Assembly (NCBI GenBank): GCA_916610825.1
Contig: OU744448.1
Span: forward strand, 9,472,650-9,536,649
Length of the DNA stretch: 64,000 nucleotides
Origin: Haliclystus octoradiatus
Lineage: Eukaryota > Cnidaria > Staurozoa > Stauromedusae > Haliclystidae
Direction: 5' to 3'
The notes under the pieces were generated by a model that did no database searches, was not told the origin of the DNA, and was given only the letters and a program-made list of their open reading frames with translations. Position 1 is the stretch's first letter. Each line of letters starts with the position of its first letter. A program made the position numbers and the translations under genes. Below are positions 45,184 to 57,490 of the stretch, in pieces.

Positions 45184-45889
45184 ATAGACTTGATATTTTT
45201 CATCTAGTTTTTTTAAATCATTTTAATACATGTCTGAGTATGACTTACTAACGAAGGTAATGAATTGTATCGCTCGTTTCAGTGTGAGAGATATATGAAG
45301 TCGAAAAAGTGAAAAACTGGTTGTTTTCAAATTTGAAATAACGTGAAATATTAAACACTTGGTTCTATACGTCGACTGCATTACGAGTTACTCAAGTGGA
45401 TGCTGTGATAGAAATAATGTGTGAACAAATTTGCATATATCTTAGTTGGTTTTGTGAGCTTTCAAATCTTGCGCTTGTCGTAAGTTTATCTTGCACATTT
45501 TATCAAGTTTATCTTGCGTGAATGCGCAAGTTAAACTTGTACCAATTTTCAAGTTTAACTTGCTCCAATGTGCAAGATTTCAGGGAAAATCTTAATATTT
45601 GGTCAATAAAACGCAAGATTCTGCATCAAAATCTTAAGATTTTGAACCTTGCTATGTAATATGTTGTTTTCCAATCTTGCGTTTTGACCCCAATATAACA
45701 GCAAAACGGAAAATCATGATGAATTGTAAACATGAATAAATCTCAAATCTCCAAAGGCTCCTGGTCCCAAAGATAATTTCAACATTTATTCAAAAAAATT
45801 CAAGTCAACAATCAGACAAATGCAACGAAGGCGTGGCGTGGGCCGTGGTAGGATTTAGTAGTAATCCGTCAACGCAATATAGTATTAGG
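45184..45889. repeat. Spacer with CTTGC/GCAAG and AATCTTAAGATT palindromes
   Basis: From about 45465 to 45690 there are many short inverted motifs such as AAGTTTATCTTGC / GCAAGTTAAACTTG, likely a decayed foldback. Repeated in unit 2 at 56740-56970. No gene. Confidence 0.4.
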
Positions 45890-46215
45890 TTTTTTTTTTT
45901 TATTTGCGCCCAATTCTGGGCAAACTTTTTATGAATTGCTAGATACATAGTTATCTGTCTAGTTGGTTCTAATTTGCAATTACTGTAGTTAGTTATATTA
46001 ATAATATATATATTTTTTTTCTTATTCAAATAGCATTATTTTGCTTTATATTTTTAACAATATCAATTAACAAAATTTAAGAATATGGTACAAATACGAT
46101 GAAGATAACCCGCATTGTTTACATAAACATGCCTCATCAGGGTGATGGAATCCACTAGTCATACAGATAAGATGATGAAAACCGTGGATTGATAGGCGCG
46201 TGATATAATGTCTAT

Positions 46216-48645
46216 TTAGTTGATTTGACAACTGCCATCCACTTGATTGCAGAACTGGAGCATAGCGGTGGTCATTTCCAATACATTGTGTAATTTGACT
46301 TCTTTAACAGAAAAAATATTATCAACTATGACTTGGTTTAGGTTATAACAAGCTTTCAAATCAAAAATAAACGAGGTTGTATCTATAAATAAAAATACTA
46401 ACGTATTTGACGATAAACTAGATACACCTAAAACACATTTTAGATATAGAGCTTTCATTTTATCAAGTTCGATTAAATTAGATAATGTAAGGTAAGGACC
46501 TTTTACTTCGAAACCATACGGAACAATAGGAGACAATTTCATTTTCAATATTTGTAGAGCCGATTTAATTGAGAGGCGTTGCAAATGTTTAATTAGACCA
46601 AGTGCAATTGAAAATTTGTGTTTCTTTTTGGCAATATGCTCTGTAAAACTTAATGAGGTCTGCAGAGTAACACCAAGATATGTATGCGATTTACAGAATT
46701 CAACAGGATTTTGACGTTAACTAAATTTATCACTGTCGCACAAGCGACCCCCTTTTCGAAATTTCATAATGTTTGTTTTTTGTAAGTTTACTTGGAGAAC
46801 ATTTGCTTCACTCCAAATAGAAATAATATGTAAACTATTCTGGAGTACATTTCGTTGAGGGGAATAAATTGCTAAATCATCGGCGAAGAATAAATACTTG
46901 AGGCCAATTTCATCTCTTAAAAGATTCGCAAGGTCCGTTATATATAATAAAAACAATGTTGCAGATAAACTGTCCCCCTGAGTCACACCTTGATTCTGCT
47001 TAATAGATTCACAGAGTCGAATTCTGTCGTGGATTTTGATAAAATTTCCTTTTAGTAGAACACCTATTAAACGTAGAAGTAGACCATTTATACCAAATTG
47101 TTCTTTTAGTTTGACAAATAACAAATCTCTATTTACAACATCAAACTCCTTCTTGAAGTCAATAAAGGCGCAGTAAGTTGAGCTTGGTGTGGCAGTAAAT
47201 TGAGTTTTTATATCATTAATAAGGATAGATAGGGGCATCAGAGTGTTTTGCCTTCTTGAAATCCGTATTGTCGTGATGGAATCAGATGAAATACATTTGC
47301 CTTCAGACGTTTATTAATCAAAGATGTAAGTACTTTTAATGGACAGCAGAGTAGGGCAATCCCGCGATACTTATTAGGATCTTGTGCTGAGCCTTTTCCT
47401 TTATATAGTAATTTAAAAATGCAATCTTTCCATCGCGAAGGAATATAGCCCAATATTAAGCATAAATTAAAAAGTTCAGTCCAATAAGGAAGAAGAATAT
47501 CAAGAGAGTAATATAAATGTTCGTTTGTTATACCATCTAAACCCGGGGCCTTTGAAATGCATGGAAAGTACAGAGAGTGGGATCGGTGTAGAGAATTGTT
47601 TTGAATGTTTTGTAAATAGTAACCAAGGCTTTTTGTTAACTTTTTCTAGAAGATCACAAATGGATTTCTCTCTATGGGCTTCTTTTTTGTCGTTAATTAT
47701 TTTCTTGTACTCAATTCTTGAACTATTATATTTCTGTCTTGTTACTTTATCTGATGGGTGCTGTTTTACTTTCTTAAGAAGTAGCAATGCTGCCAGTTTA
47801 TTTTGTTTGCATTCGTCGTCAAACCAAGGTTAATGATAGTTAGGTCTTTTAATATAAATTGGACAACAATCAATCAAAGCACTTTGGATAGAATCCAGAG
47901 AGCCTTCAATGTCTCTATTTTCTAGGTTAGTCTTAGCGTTTTCAAGCAGTGGATGGTTTGATAGCCTTGTAAGGTCAACGATGCGTTTGAGCTTAGGCTT
48001 TTGAGGAATAACTGGTGGTTGTGTTACAGAAGGAAAAATATACTTCGTTTGTACTGGTTGATGTTTTCTATGAACTTCCGAAGTAATAAAATGACACTCT
48101 ATGTGATACGGTGGTAAGTTTGTAAAGATAAGATCAATCGTATACTACTTCCATTTGGACCGATGTAGGTTGGTTTCATAAGGTCATTTATAATATAAAA
48201 ATCAAGAATAGACAGTCCTTCAATTAAATTGTCCCCTCTACTTGGTATATCAGATCGACAATTGAAGTCACCGCAGAAGACAGAAGTAACATTCTCAAGT
48301 ATATGAGCAATGTCAGTTTTTGGTGGAAAGTAAAAACAAACAATGTTGAACAAATCCGTGGTTATGCCAATACATCTTTGACTATTTACAATCTCAAGAG
48401 GGTTTAAAAACCCTTTGCATAAAATAAGTAAACCTTCTCTAGGGCAAGTACCATTGCCAGATGAAGGTTTGGCAGGAGCAATAAATGTGTAATAGTTGGG
48501 AAATTCGGTTGGGTAAGATGTAAATGTAAAGTCCGTTGGGTAAGATGTAAATGTCTCTGTTAATAATGGATGCATCATTGAAAATGTTTTTACTTCAGGA
48601 TGCCGTTTAAACCTTCAACATTCCATAACAAAATGGAAACATGAA
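46216..48645 (-). pseudogene. LINE ORF2 (endonuclease-reverse transcriptase), broken, unit 1
   Basis: Pieces in order: LLWNVEGLN (endonuclease start), then FCGDFNCRSDIPSRGDNL and YIGPNGSS; WFDDECKQNKLAAL; GPGxDGITNEHLY; IPSRWKDCIFKLLYKGKG, NKYRGIALL; CAFIDFKKEFDVVNRDLL (motif A); GVTQGDSLSATLF; and FADDLAIYS (active site). Defects: a frameshift just after WNVEGL, another after YIGPNGSS, a stop before PWFDDEC, a frameshift after GFQEGKTL, and a TAA at 46717. All are shared with unit 2, so the element died before the duplication. Confidence 0.85.
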
Positions 48646-49447
48646 GTAATGAATTTGATGAAAGTCATGTACAGTACCGTTATTTTCAGATGGGGCAGTG
48701 ACAGCGATAATTTCCCCAAATTTAATTTTGAAGTTTTCTCCAGGATAGGCTTTCTGCATTTCTCTTAATTTATTTCTATTTTCAAATGATGCTTTCTGTT
48801 CCTCTGGTGTTAGATCAGGAGCTATAAATACTGATTTTCTGGTACTGATTTTCCTTAAATCTTTTGCTTCCTTAAGGAATTGGTCTCTCTTTAGGGGATT
48901 GAGTTGGACAAGAAGAGGCTGTACTTTCCCTTCATTTATTTTCCCTAAACATTTTGTCGAAACAGTGATGTTGTGAAGATCTATACCCAGATCATAAGCC
49001 AGTTCCACCATAAGAGATTCGTCAGTTTTACTTGCAAGTTTTTCTAGTCCTGAAACTACTATATTTGATTTTCTTGCATTTTGATGGTGTTCGTTCTCTT
49101 TGTAGTTTTTTCACAAAATTGACAAAAGGTGCTGAAGAATTGGTGACTGATGCGTAACTTTGTGCTGGTTGAGGGTTACCTGTCGAGTTGACTTGATCAG
49201 GATTTCTCAAAACTGAGATTTGTTGTTTTAAAACAGCATTATCATGTTTGACATTTTCTAGACATTTAAACATTGAATAGACTTGGCTACTTAAAGTATT
49301 TATTTGCTTTTGCTGCAGTAGATTAATTTCTTTAATTTCTTTCATTTCAATTTTCAGGATATCTAATTCTGATTTAGATTCTGTATTCGTACTTGGAGAC
49401 TTCGTTAAACGGCCTATATTTAAAAAGGATCGCTTAGGAGTAACCAT
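48607..49447 (-). pseudogene. LINE ORF1, frameshifted, unit 1
   Basis: Same protein as 59882-60721 but split by a small indel near 49085 (the stretch encoding LQREQHHQNARK). N-terminal half has a Leu/Gln/Lys-rich coiled coil (IKEINLLQQKQINTLSSQVY); C-terminal half is an RRM-like region (NIVVSGLEKLA, VQPLLVQLNPLKRDQFLKEA, FIAPDLT). Confidence 0.8.
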
Positions 49448-49930
49448 GGCTACTGATAGATCGGATTCGGATAGGTCTGAAATTGGACTCCTTGTCGGAT
49501 TAAGCTTCTTGACAGAAGTTTCGCAATTTTTATCAACATCAATTCGAATATCGAATGTTGGACTTTTCAGCGATCAACAATTTCAAAGCAGGAAAATGCG
49601 AGGTCTCAAAAGCCCTTAAACCTAGAGCAATAGTGACAATTATTTTACCTTCAGGAAATATTGAAAAGTTGAGATATTTGGTTTTCTTCTTGTGATCCCG
49701 GTAGATTGTTATGTTGTTTTCTGATTTTTTGTTATTGTCATCTTTGTCAATGTCATCTTGGTAAAATCCGTGTATATGAAAATAGTTCTGTATTTCTTCT
49801 TTCCATACATTAATATCATGCCATACATTAATATCATGAACGTTGTATGTGGTTTAAATCGTTCTGTAACATCACTATTTGAGGAGAAACTTATATCATT
49901 CACCATGAGTCCGAGCGTAGCGGAGCTATT

Positions 49931-51198
49931 TTTAAATAAGCTGTGTAAACCCTGAAAAAAACCAGCACGGGCTGTATTCTTGTTAACACCTCAGGTGTTA
50001 ATTGACGAGTACAGCGCAAGCACGCAGCACGCACGCACGCTCGCAAGTTACCGACACCGCTTGCTTCCGTCTTCCGTGTGTCTTCAAAATAAAAATTTCA
50101 CCAAATAAATATAAATTGTCTCTTGAAGTCAAAGCGAAATATAAACCATCGACATATTTAAACTAATCAATAAGTTTGCATTTGCAATTATGCTTGCTGA
50201 TAGAATAAAATATGGATAACGATACAGTGAAAATACCGCCAACAAAGATGTATTTGGTCTTGCAAACGTTATGTTACCATCGAGCTGCGAAAAACATACC
50301 CTGCACGCAGACTCACTGTCAAAATGTAAATTTCGTAAACAGTAGAATTCTACTGTTTACCAAGTTTACATTTTGACAGTGAGTCTGCGAGCAGGCTACG
50401 AAAATCACTACATCCCAAAAGACACGATTATAATTATGCGAGAACGAACGCAACTGCCTGGCGACGTGTGGTATCAGCAGAACCCTCGGGCTCTCAGGGG
50501 ATTAGTTGAGTTTTGTTAAGAAATAGATCCCTTGGGGGAAGGGGTTTTGTCTTCTTTTGCAAATTTTCTCTATACTCCGGGGGTGAAAGCCCCGGGTAAT
50601 GTAATTTATGGTCAGCAGGTTTTTATAAAATATATTGACGCCAGAATTGTTTTACATTGCACATTTATGTGTGAACAATTGTATTAGTATTTTTGTTGTC
50701 ATATTCATTTGCAATGCGTTTTGTGCAGATATTTCCTAATTTTCACATTTCTCAATTTTTAACATTAGAATTTTAGATTATAATCAAATAATGTTACTTA
50801 ATAGTATCAAATCCCATATTAACTCTATTATGCATATTTGTGATTTTATTTACCTATTTAGATACATCCTGAACTGGAATTTGTTAATGAAAGCATAGAC
50901 ACTAGAATATATTATATTATATATATATATTCTAGTGACTATGTAAAAAGAAAGCAAGCAGCTGTTTAGATATGTTGCCTGCTAAGGTACTGGCATGATA
51001 CTGGCAAAAGACATGGTAAAATATGACTGTGTCCAATATCTTTCATGTTTGTGTTGCTGTTGATTTGGTATAGTTATTGCAGGAAAACTTGCTTAATTTA
51101 TATGATTTATGGCAGTATTTTATCATATCTTTGAGCATACATATGTCACTGTGTGTAATTATTGTCACAGCCGTTTTGCTCTGATTGCTATACTTTGG
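49931..51198. other. Unit 3' spacer with hairpins
   Basis: No gene seen. Contains GTTAACACCTCAGGTGTTAA at about 49980, a 96 bp hairpin at 50300-50395, and an AT hairpin at about 50898-50940 (CACTAGAATATATTA... with its inverse). Repeated at 61211-62480. Confidence 0.4.
50300..50395. repeat. 96 bp near-perfect hairpin, unit 1
   Basis: GCAGACTCACTGTCAAAATG on the left and its exact inverse on the right surround GTAGAATTCTAC at the centre. A related diverged copy lies at 20862-20997. Confidence 0.8.
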
Positions 51199-51218
51199 AT
51201 ACATTTTCATTCAATTCT

Positions 51219-52388
51219 TTATATTTCTCCGTGTTTTAATCGGACAGATGTAGTTTTACAGAATGTTATTAAATATGTATAACTATTCTTTAAGTTTTGG
51301 ACAATATAATTGATAATAAAAAATACTGCTATGATTGTAATTACCCAAATGGCTAATTCCTTAAAGCCAGGTATACAAATTGTTTCATAACAATCAACGT
51401 ATAATAAATAAAAAGTATATCTGAGTTGCGAAGGTGATAAATCATTAGTAATTATAATTGAGTGTTTGTATTGACATGGAATTAATTTTTTTTGATAATA
51501 TCCATCTCCTTTATATGGTAGAAATTCAATCAATTCAACAAATTTTATTTCTAATTTCTTGATAAGTATTCCAATATAATGATAATTATTTTCAACTGAT
51601 GATATATGTTTTGATGATTCTATGATAGATGGTATCAAATGTCCTGATATGATACATGCAGGACCATTACAATATTCCAATTCTACTTTTTCATTATTTT
51701 GTGTAGAGATAATAGCACATTCCTTTACTCCAGAATATAAATTGTAAGGTATTGCAATATTTTCCCTTAAATTATGAATTAGGTTTTTTGTATTAATGTA
51801 AATTGAATCAGTACTCCATATAATATACTTTGGATTTAATCCATAACTCCAAAATAATGACTTGATAAAATTCGATTTATCTTGGTGTCCACTTTTCAAT
51901 ACTAAAATATCATCAAAATCTTCAATTTCATAATTTACCTCTTCATCCAGTTCATTAGATCGCAAAATAAAAGAGTAGATACAACTTCGACGTTCTGCAC
52001 GTCGAATAATTCCATCTTTGTGTTGAATAATATCAACATCATCGATAAAATGTTGGCGACAAGTATATCCCCACGTTTGTCTGATGGCAAGGCGCTGTTC
52101 TTTTTTCTTTTTTACATCTTTATAAATACTATCAATTAATATCAACACAACAGGGTTTGATGCCGTCCGTGTTGGCTGTCTTACGATATATTCTGATGGA
52201 AGATATTGAAACAATTTACCATTTTTCAATGTGTCTGCATTCTGATATTTGAGCCCTTCCGTACAATCCACACAAGGATAGACAAATGCCAGCAACACGG
52301 GGACGATGTAGATGAAATTCATGAATATTGAACAATTTCTTACTGTACTCGCAAAGCCAAACCAACCATTGATACTACAATAAAACAT
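51219..52388 (-). CDS. GT31-like membrane protein, copy 2
   Basis: 389 aa from the first ATG (52388). Differs from copy 1 at only a few residues (for example KECAII for KESAII, GILIKKL for GILMKKL, IPGFKEL for IPVFKEL, YLITF for YFIKF). All motifs as in copy 1, including the TDS in place of DDD. No frameshift. Its upstream DNA is intact, unlike copy 1. Confidence 0.7.
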   Translation of the reverse strand: MFYCSINGWFGFASTVRNCSIFMNFIYIVPVLLAFVYPCVDCTEGLKYQNADTLKNGKLFQYLPSEYIVRQPTRTASNPVVLILIDSIYKDVKKKKEQRLAIRQTWGYTCRQHFIDDVDIIQHKDGIIRRAERRSCIYSFILRSNELDEEVNYEIEDFDDILVLKSGHQDKSNFIKSLFWSYGLNPKYIIWSTDSIYINTKNLIHNLRENIAIPYNLYSGVKECAIISTQNNEKVELEYCNGPACIISGHLIPSIIESSKHISSVENNYHYIGILIKKLEIKFVELIEFLPYKGDGYYQKKLIPCQYKHSIIITNDLSPSQLRYTFYLLYVDCYETICIPGFKELAIWVITIIAVFFIINYIVQNLKNSYTYLITFCKTTSVRLKHGEI

Positions 52389-53421
52389 GTTATATATCAC
52401 TCAATCACGGCCTACTCTCGACCGTAAGTTGCTACAGTAGCAAAAATGGCCGCGTTCCAAAAAATTTGCTGCGCCAACAACAACTACCATCTGCCACATT
52501 TGCGTTTCAACCAGATTAAATATTTACGAGGAAAAAAGATTATACTGTCTATTGTTATTAGTATGAAAAGGTCAAACATCAGCCAACGCCAAACCAACCA
52601 CTGATACTATACGATAGAACATTTTATATTGTTATTGTTACACATCACAGATTCACAGGCTCAATATATTAAATAATGCTCTCAAGGGCCATTTACACTG
52701 CAGAAAAATAGGCACGGTACTCGTCAATTAACACATCAAAGGTGTGAAGGTGTCAAGTGTTTTTGAGCACGGGCCAAGCAAAAACACTGTCTAAACGGCT
52801 TTTTCAGACATTGAAAAGCGATACCGTGCCTACTATTTTGATCGGGCTGAGATCATTTCTCGAGGTAGTCTCGGCCCGCTCAAAAAGTGGGCACCGTGCC
52901 GTTTTGCAGTAATTATGACGTCATCGTAGAAGTTGCGTCTCTTTACAGTGGAATTCTGATGTTTTCTAATAAAATCAGTAACAGACTAAAGATTACCAAA
53001 GCTAGATAAGCACATTAAGCATATTTTGTTACGTATTTCTTTTGAAAATTAATGAAGTTTCTGTAGTATAAGGTTTAATTATGCAAATTGTAACTACGAG
53101 TGCGGAGCGTAAATTTAGATGTGTCTTTTGTCACAGAAATACTGATCTGGCGTGGTAGCATGTTCAGGAGGTGAAAGACTAACCCAAATGTGTTTGAATT
53201 TTGCTCAATGGAGATGAGAATGTAACAAAAATTTAAATATTATAATTGATGAAAAACATAGTGATTTTCAGTTCAACGGAATCCTTACAAGTTATTTAAC
53301 ATAATTGAATCTCAATTTATCGAATTTCACCTGTAAAACCATTAAATAATGAGAAACCTATAATTCAGTTTGTAAATTTTCAATCTCGGACCGCGTAAAA
53401 GTAAGCACGGGCGATTATGAA

Positions 53422-54412
53422 GTGCCAAAAGGCTCACTACTACTTCTTGTTCGGCGCGGTACTTGTTTATGAGATCGCGTTACTTGTTCGGAGATCCCGT
53501 TACTTCTTTCAGAATTCGTCCTACATGTTCGGACATCCCGTCACTTGTTTAGAGATCCCGTCACTTGTGAAATTTTAAGATAATTATAGCCGTGACAAGT
53601 GCGGTTGACCGTGATTTTTTTCAAAATCTGAATCTAGATCGTAGATCGTAAGGCTTTGGTAAAAATATAACACGGGGAATAATGTACCAAAAATATTAAT
53701 TTACAATAGCTTGTGTAATCATTTTTGTTTAATGGTTATAATTCATTAAAGGTCATGTTTGTACGTTTGTTGCATATTTCAATAACGAATAATGTATTAT
53801 TATTTAGTATAATCTAATAATTTATAAATGACAGTCGACAATTTCTAAAACTACAATATTGTATTTAGATTCGATGGAATGAAAGTTTGAATGACTTTCG
53901 AATTTACTCAGTATCTGCATACAAGTCTTACAATTATAAAAACTTAATTCAATCAGTTAATTAATATAAGTCAAACATAAAGATAAAATCAAAACTTCAT
54001 TATGTTTCCACTATGTTTATTTGGGGTGTATTTCCAAATTATCCTGATAAGTTTTATATCACTTTATTTCACAGGACTGATTAGGAATACACATAAAATA
54101 ATTGTTAAGATATAATATGATTTTGATTTGTATGTTTAAATGTATTAATAATAAACATGAACTTTCACTATTACACTATTTAATAAAATATAAATTGTGT
54201 AGAATTTACAATTATAACAGTATAAAATGATTTGACAAAAACTATAACTATGACTCCCTGATGATAGTAACGCGATCTCCAAAATAAGTGACGGGAACTC
54301 CAGACAAGTAACGCGATCTCCGAAATAAGTGACGGGAACGTCAGACAAGTAACGCGATCTCGTTAAACAAGTGCCGATCCCAAGCAAGAAGTAGCAGTGA
54401 GCCTTTTCGCCA
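53422..54412. mobile_element. TIR element A, unit 2
   Basis: Counterpart of 42147-43137. Its right terminus reads GAGCCTTTTCGCCATACGTG, flipped at the core relative to unit 1 (see findings). Confidence 0.65.
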
Positions 54413-54415
54413 TAC

Positions 54416-56348
54416 GTGCCAAAAGGCTCACTGCTACTTGTGCTCGGTACTTGTATGCGATCGCGTCGCGTCATCGCGTCCGTGCGTTTATCGATTATTT
54501 AGCATGATACGTTTAGCTTTTTCTGTTTTCACTGATTGCATTTACATTTAATTAGGACTGACTGACAATTGTCGAATCGAATACGTATACTCACAAACAA
54601 TAATTTAAATGTAATATGCTACTGTACTAGTATATACTAATTTTATTGCGATGAAATGTTATGTCTACTAGTATAGAGCCAAATTAGTTTCATATGGCGT
54701 TGCTGTATAGAAAAAAGAAATCAATTGATCAAAATGTCCAAATTGAGTAGAATTATTTATTCTTTTCGTTTGCCACTGATATGAATAATTTTAATTTTAA
54801 TTTACTATATAGTGGGGGTAATATGCGGGAAGTAAGAATCAGCTACGTGCAGTGTACTGTTGTAGCTAGGTTGTCCTTAAAATATTTGTACTCGTTATGA
54901 GACTTATATTAAAGGGAGAATACTGACCGGGGAACGTTGCGCGCGGAACTTGAATTCTTCATACCAAATTCAAGTACTCGTTTTGAAACAGAGTCAGCCT
55001 CGCCTCAATTCTATTGTTTTGAACGAAATAATCAAAACCACGAGACAGGAACAAATGTCGAAGCCGTGAACTCGTGACAATCATCAACGAATCAATGTTT
55101 TTGAACAACGATTTATTCCATGCATTTAACTCAGATTCGCATAGTTTTATTGAATTATCACATTAGTTTGCTTTTGGTATATTTATCCTTGGTTATATTT
55201 ACTGAAGTTGCCTTGTTATTAGTTGGCAAGCTTTTATGGACCGATCGTTACATCAAAAACATGAAAAAGAACGATAGTCGATACGCAAGATGACCTAAGA
55301 TGTCAAGAAACACAAGGATTTGGCTTTATAACGAAAATAAAAATGTTAAACAAAGTTCTTGTTTAGTGTTACTTTCGTTCAACATCTCAATCGAACTGAT
55401 CGAACTAAAACCGCTTCTGCACATCATACTTTTTATGCTGTTGATCACATAGTAAACAATACATTAAAGTCCAGAACGTGATAAAATAAGTACGTAGTAT
55501 AGCTCCCAAATTGTGATTTTAATTTTTTCATTTGAAATGCTTTACCATAAAATCAACATACGGCCAGAATAATAAAACGAAGGTCACTCGGAACTCACAC
55601 GCACGGCAGCTTTTCTCGAAGCTTTGTTTAAATTGATGACGTATGAGTTGGTTGAGCGCACAATGTTCCCCGGTCAGTATTCTCCCTTTAATTAACTGGT
55701 ACATGACAATCACTCAATCTAGAATATTTTCCATTTCCTGTACAAACTCTCCTTTCAATCATTTTGTTTACTTGAAGTTTTTGTGTCGTTTCGGAGTATT
55801 ATTCACTATAAAGTTATAAGACAAGGTTTTATAATTGTAAGACTTGTATGCAGATACTGAGTAAATTCGAAAGTCATTCAAACTTTCATTCCATCGAATC
55901 TAAATACAAGATTGTAGTTTTAGAAATTGTCGACTGTCATTTATAAATTATTAGATTATACTAAATAATAATACATTATTCGTTATTGAAATATGCAACA
56001 AACGTACAAACATGACCTTTAATGAATTATAACCATTAAACAAAAATGATTACACAAGCTATTGTAAATTAATATTTTTGGTACATTATTCCCCGTGTTA
56101 TATTTTTACCAAAGCCTTACGATCTACGATCTAGATTCAGATTTTGAAAAAAATCACGGTCAACCGCACTTGTCACGGCTATAATTATCTTAAAATTTCA
56201 CAAGTGACGGGATCTCTAAACAAGTGACGGGATGTCCGAACATGTAGGGCGAATTCTGAAAGAAGTAACGGGATCTCCGAACAAGTAACGCGATCTCATA
56301 AACAAGTACCGCGCCGAACAAGAAGTAGTATAGTGAGCCTTTTGGCAC
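54416..56348. mobile_element. TIR element B, unit 2
   Basis: Counterpart of 43140-45070, with the TTAA element inside. Left end GTGCCAAAAGGCTCACTGCT, right end TTTTGGCAC. Confidence 0.65.
54913..55687. mobile_element. 775 bp TTAA-flanked element, unit 2
   Basis: TTAA at 54909-54912 and 55688-55691; TIRs AGGGAGAATACTGACCGGGG and inverse ending TCTCCCT. Counterpart of 43637-44411. Confidence 0.8.
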
Positions 56349-57490
56349 TGCATAGGCGATCTTGAAAACAGAAAAAAAACAGCACGGGCCGCATTCTTGT
56401 TAACACCTCGGGTGTTAATTTACGAGTACCGTGCATTTTTTGCTGCAGTGTAAATGGCCCTATAGACTTGATATTTTTCATCTAGTTTTTTTAAATCATT
56501 TTAATACATGTCTGAGTATGACTTACTAACGAAGGTAATGAATTGTATCGCTCGTTTCAGTGTGAGAGATATATGAAGTCGAAAAAGTGAAAAACTGGTT
56601 GTTTTCAAATTTGAAATAACGTGAAATATTAAACACTTGGTTCTATACGTCGACTGCATTACGAGTTACTCAAGTGGATGCTGTGATAGAAATAATGTGT
56701 GAACAAATTTGCATATATCTTAGTTGGTTTTGTGAGCTTTCAAATCTTGCGCTTGTCGCAAGTTTATCTTGCACATTTTATCAAGTTTATCTTGCGTGAA
56801 TGCGCAAGTTAAACTTGTACCAATTTTCAAGTTTAACTTGCTCCAATGTGCAAGATTTCAGGGAAAATCTTAAGATTTGGTCAATAAAACGCAAGATTCT
56901 GCATCAAAATCTTAAGATTTTGAACCTTGCTATGTAATATGTTGTTTTCCAATCTTGCGTTTTGACCCCAATATAACAGCAAAACGGAAAATCATGATGA
57001 ATTGTAAACATGAATAAATCTCAAATCTCCAAAGGCTCCTGGCCCCAAAGATAATTTCAACATTTATTCAAAAAAATTCAAGTCAACAATCAGACAAATG
57101 CAACGAAGGCGTGGCGTGGGCCGTGGTAGGATTTAGTAGTAATCCGTCAACGCAATATAGTATTAGGTTTTTTTTTTATTTGCGCCCAATTCTGGGCAAA
57201 CTTTTTATGAATTGCTAGATACATAGTTATCTGTCTAGTTGGTTCTAATTTGCAATTACTGTAGTTAGTTATATTAATAATATATATTTTTTTTTCTTAT
57301 TCAAATAGCATTATTTTGCTTTATATTTTTAACAATATCAATTAACAAAATTTAAGAATATGGTACAAATACGATGAAGATAACCCGCATTGTTTACATA
57401 AACATGCCTCATCAGGGTGATGGAATCCACTAGTCATACAGATAAGATGATGAAAACCGTGGATTGATAGGCGCGTGATATAATGTCTAT

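Larger units (their letters stand above)
45890..49930 (-). mobile_element. Dead non-LTR retrotransposon (LINE), unit 1 copy
   Basis: 3' end is a poly(A) run (poly-T at 45890-45901 on the plus strand), preceded by a small hairpin TTTGCCCAGAATTGGGC. Coding parts in order on the minus strand are ORF1 (coiled coil plus RNA-binding-like) and ORF2 (APE-type endonuclease, reverse transcriptase). The 5' end is approximate. Clade is probably in the CR1/L2/jockey range, unproven. Confidence 0.8.
39626..51198. repeat. Tandem unit copy 1, right part (after the MULE)
   Basis: Colinear with 52560-62480 at roughly 98-99% identity by eye, offset about 11275 after the foldback at 39921-41573, which is present only here. 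Ends where copy 2 begins at 51199. Confidence 0.93.
52685..56461. mobile_element. Composite TIR region, unit 2
   Basis: Counterpart of 39751-45183 without the 1653 bp foldback. Outer ends AGGGCCATTTACACTGCAG and its inverse. Confidence 0.5.

Noticed and set aside
47525..47833. 102-codon plus-strand ORF, identical at 58800-59108
   Set aside because: Antisense to LINE ORF2; conserved only because the LINE was duplicated.
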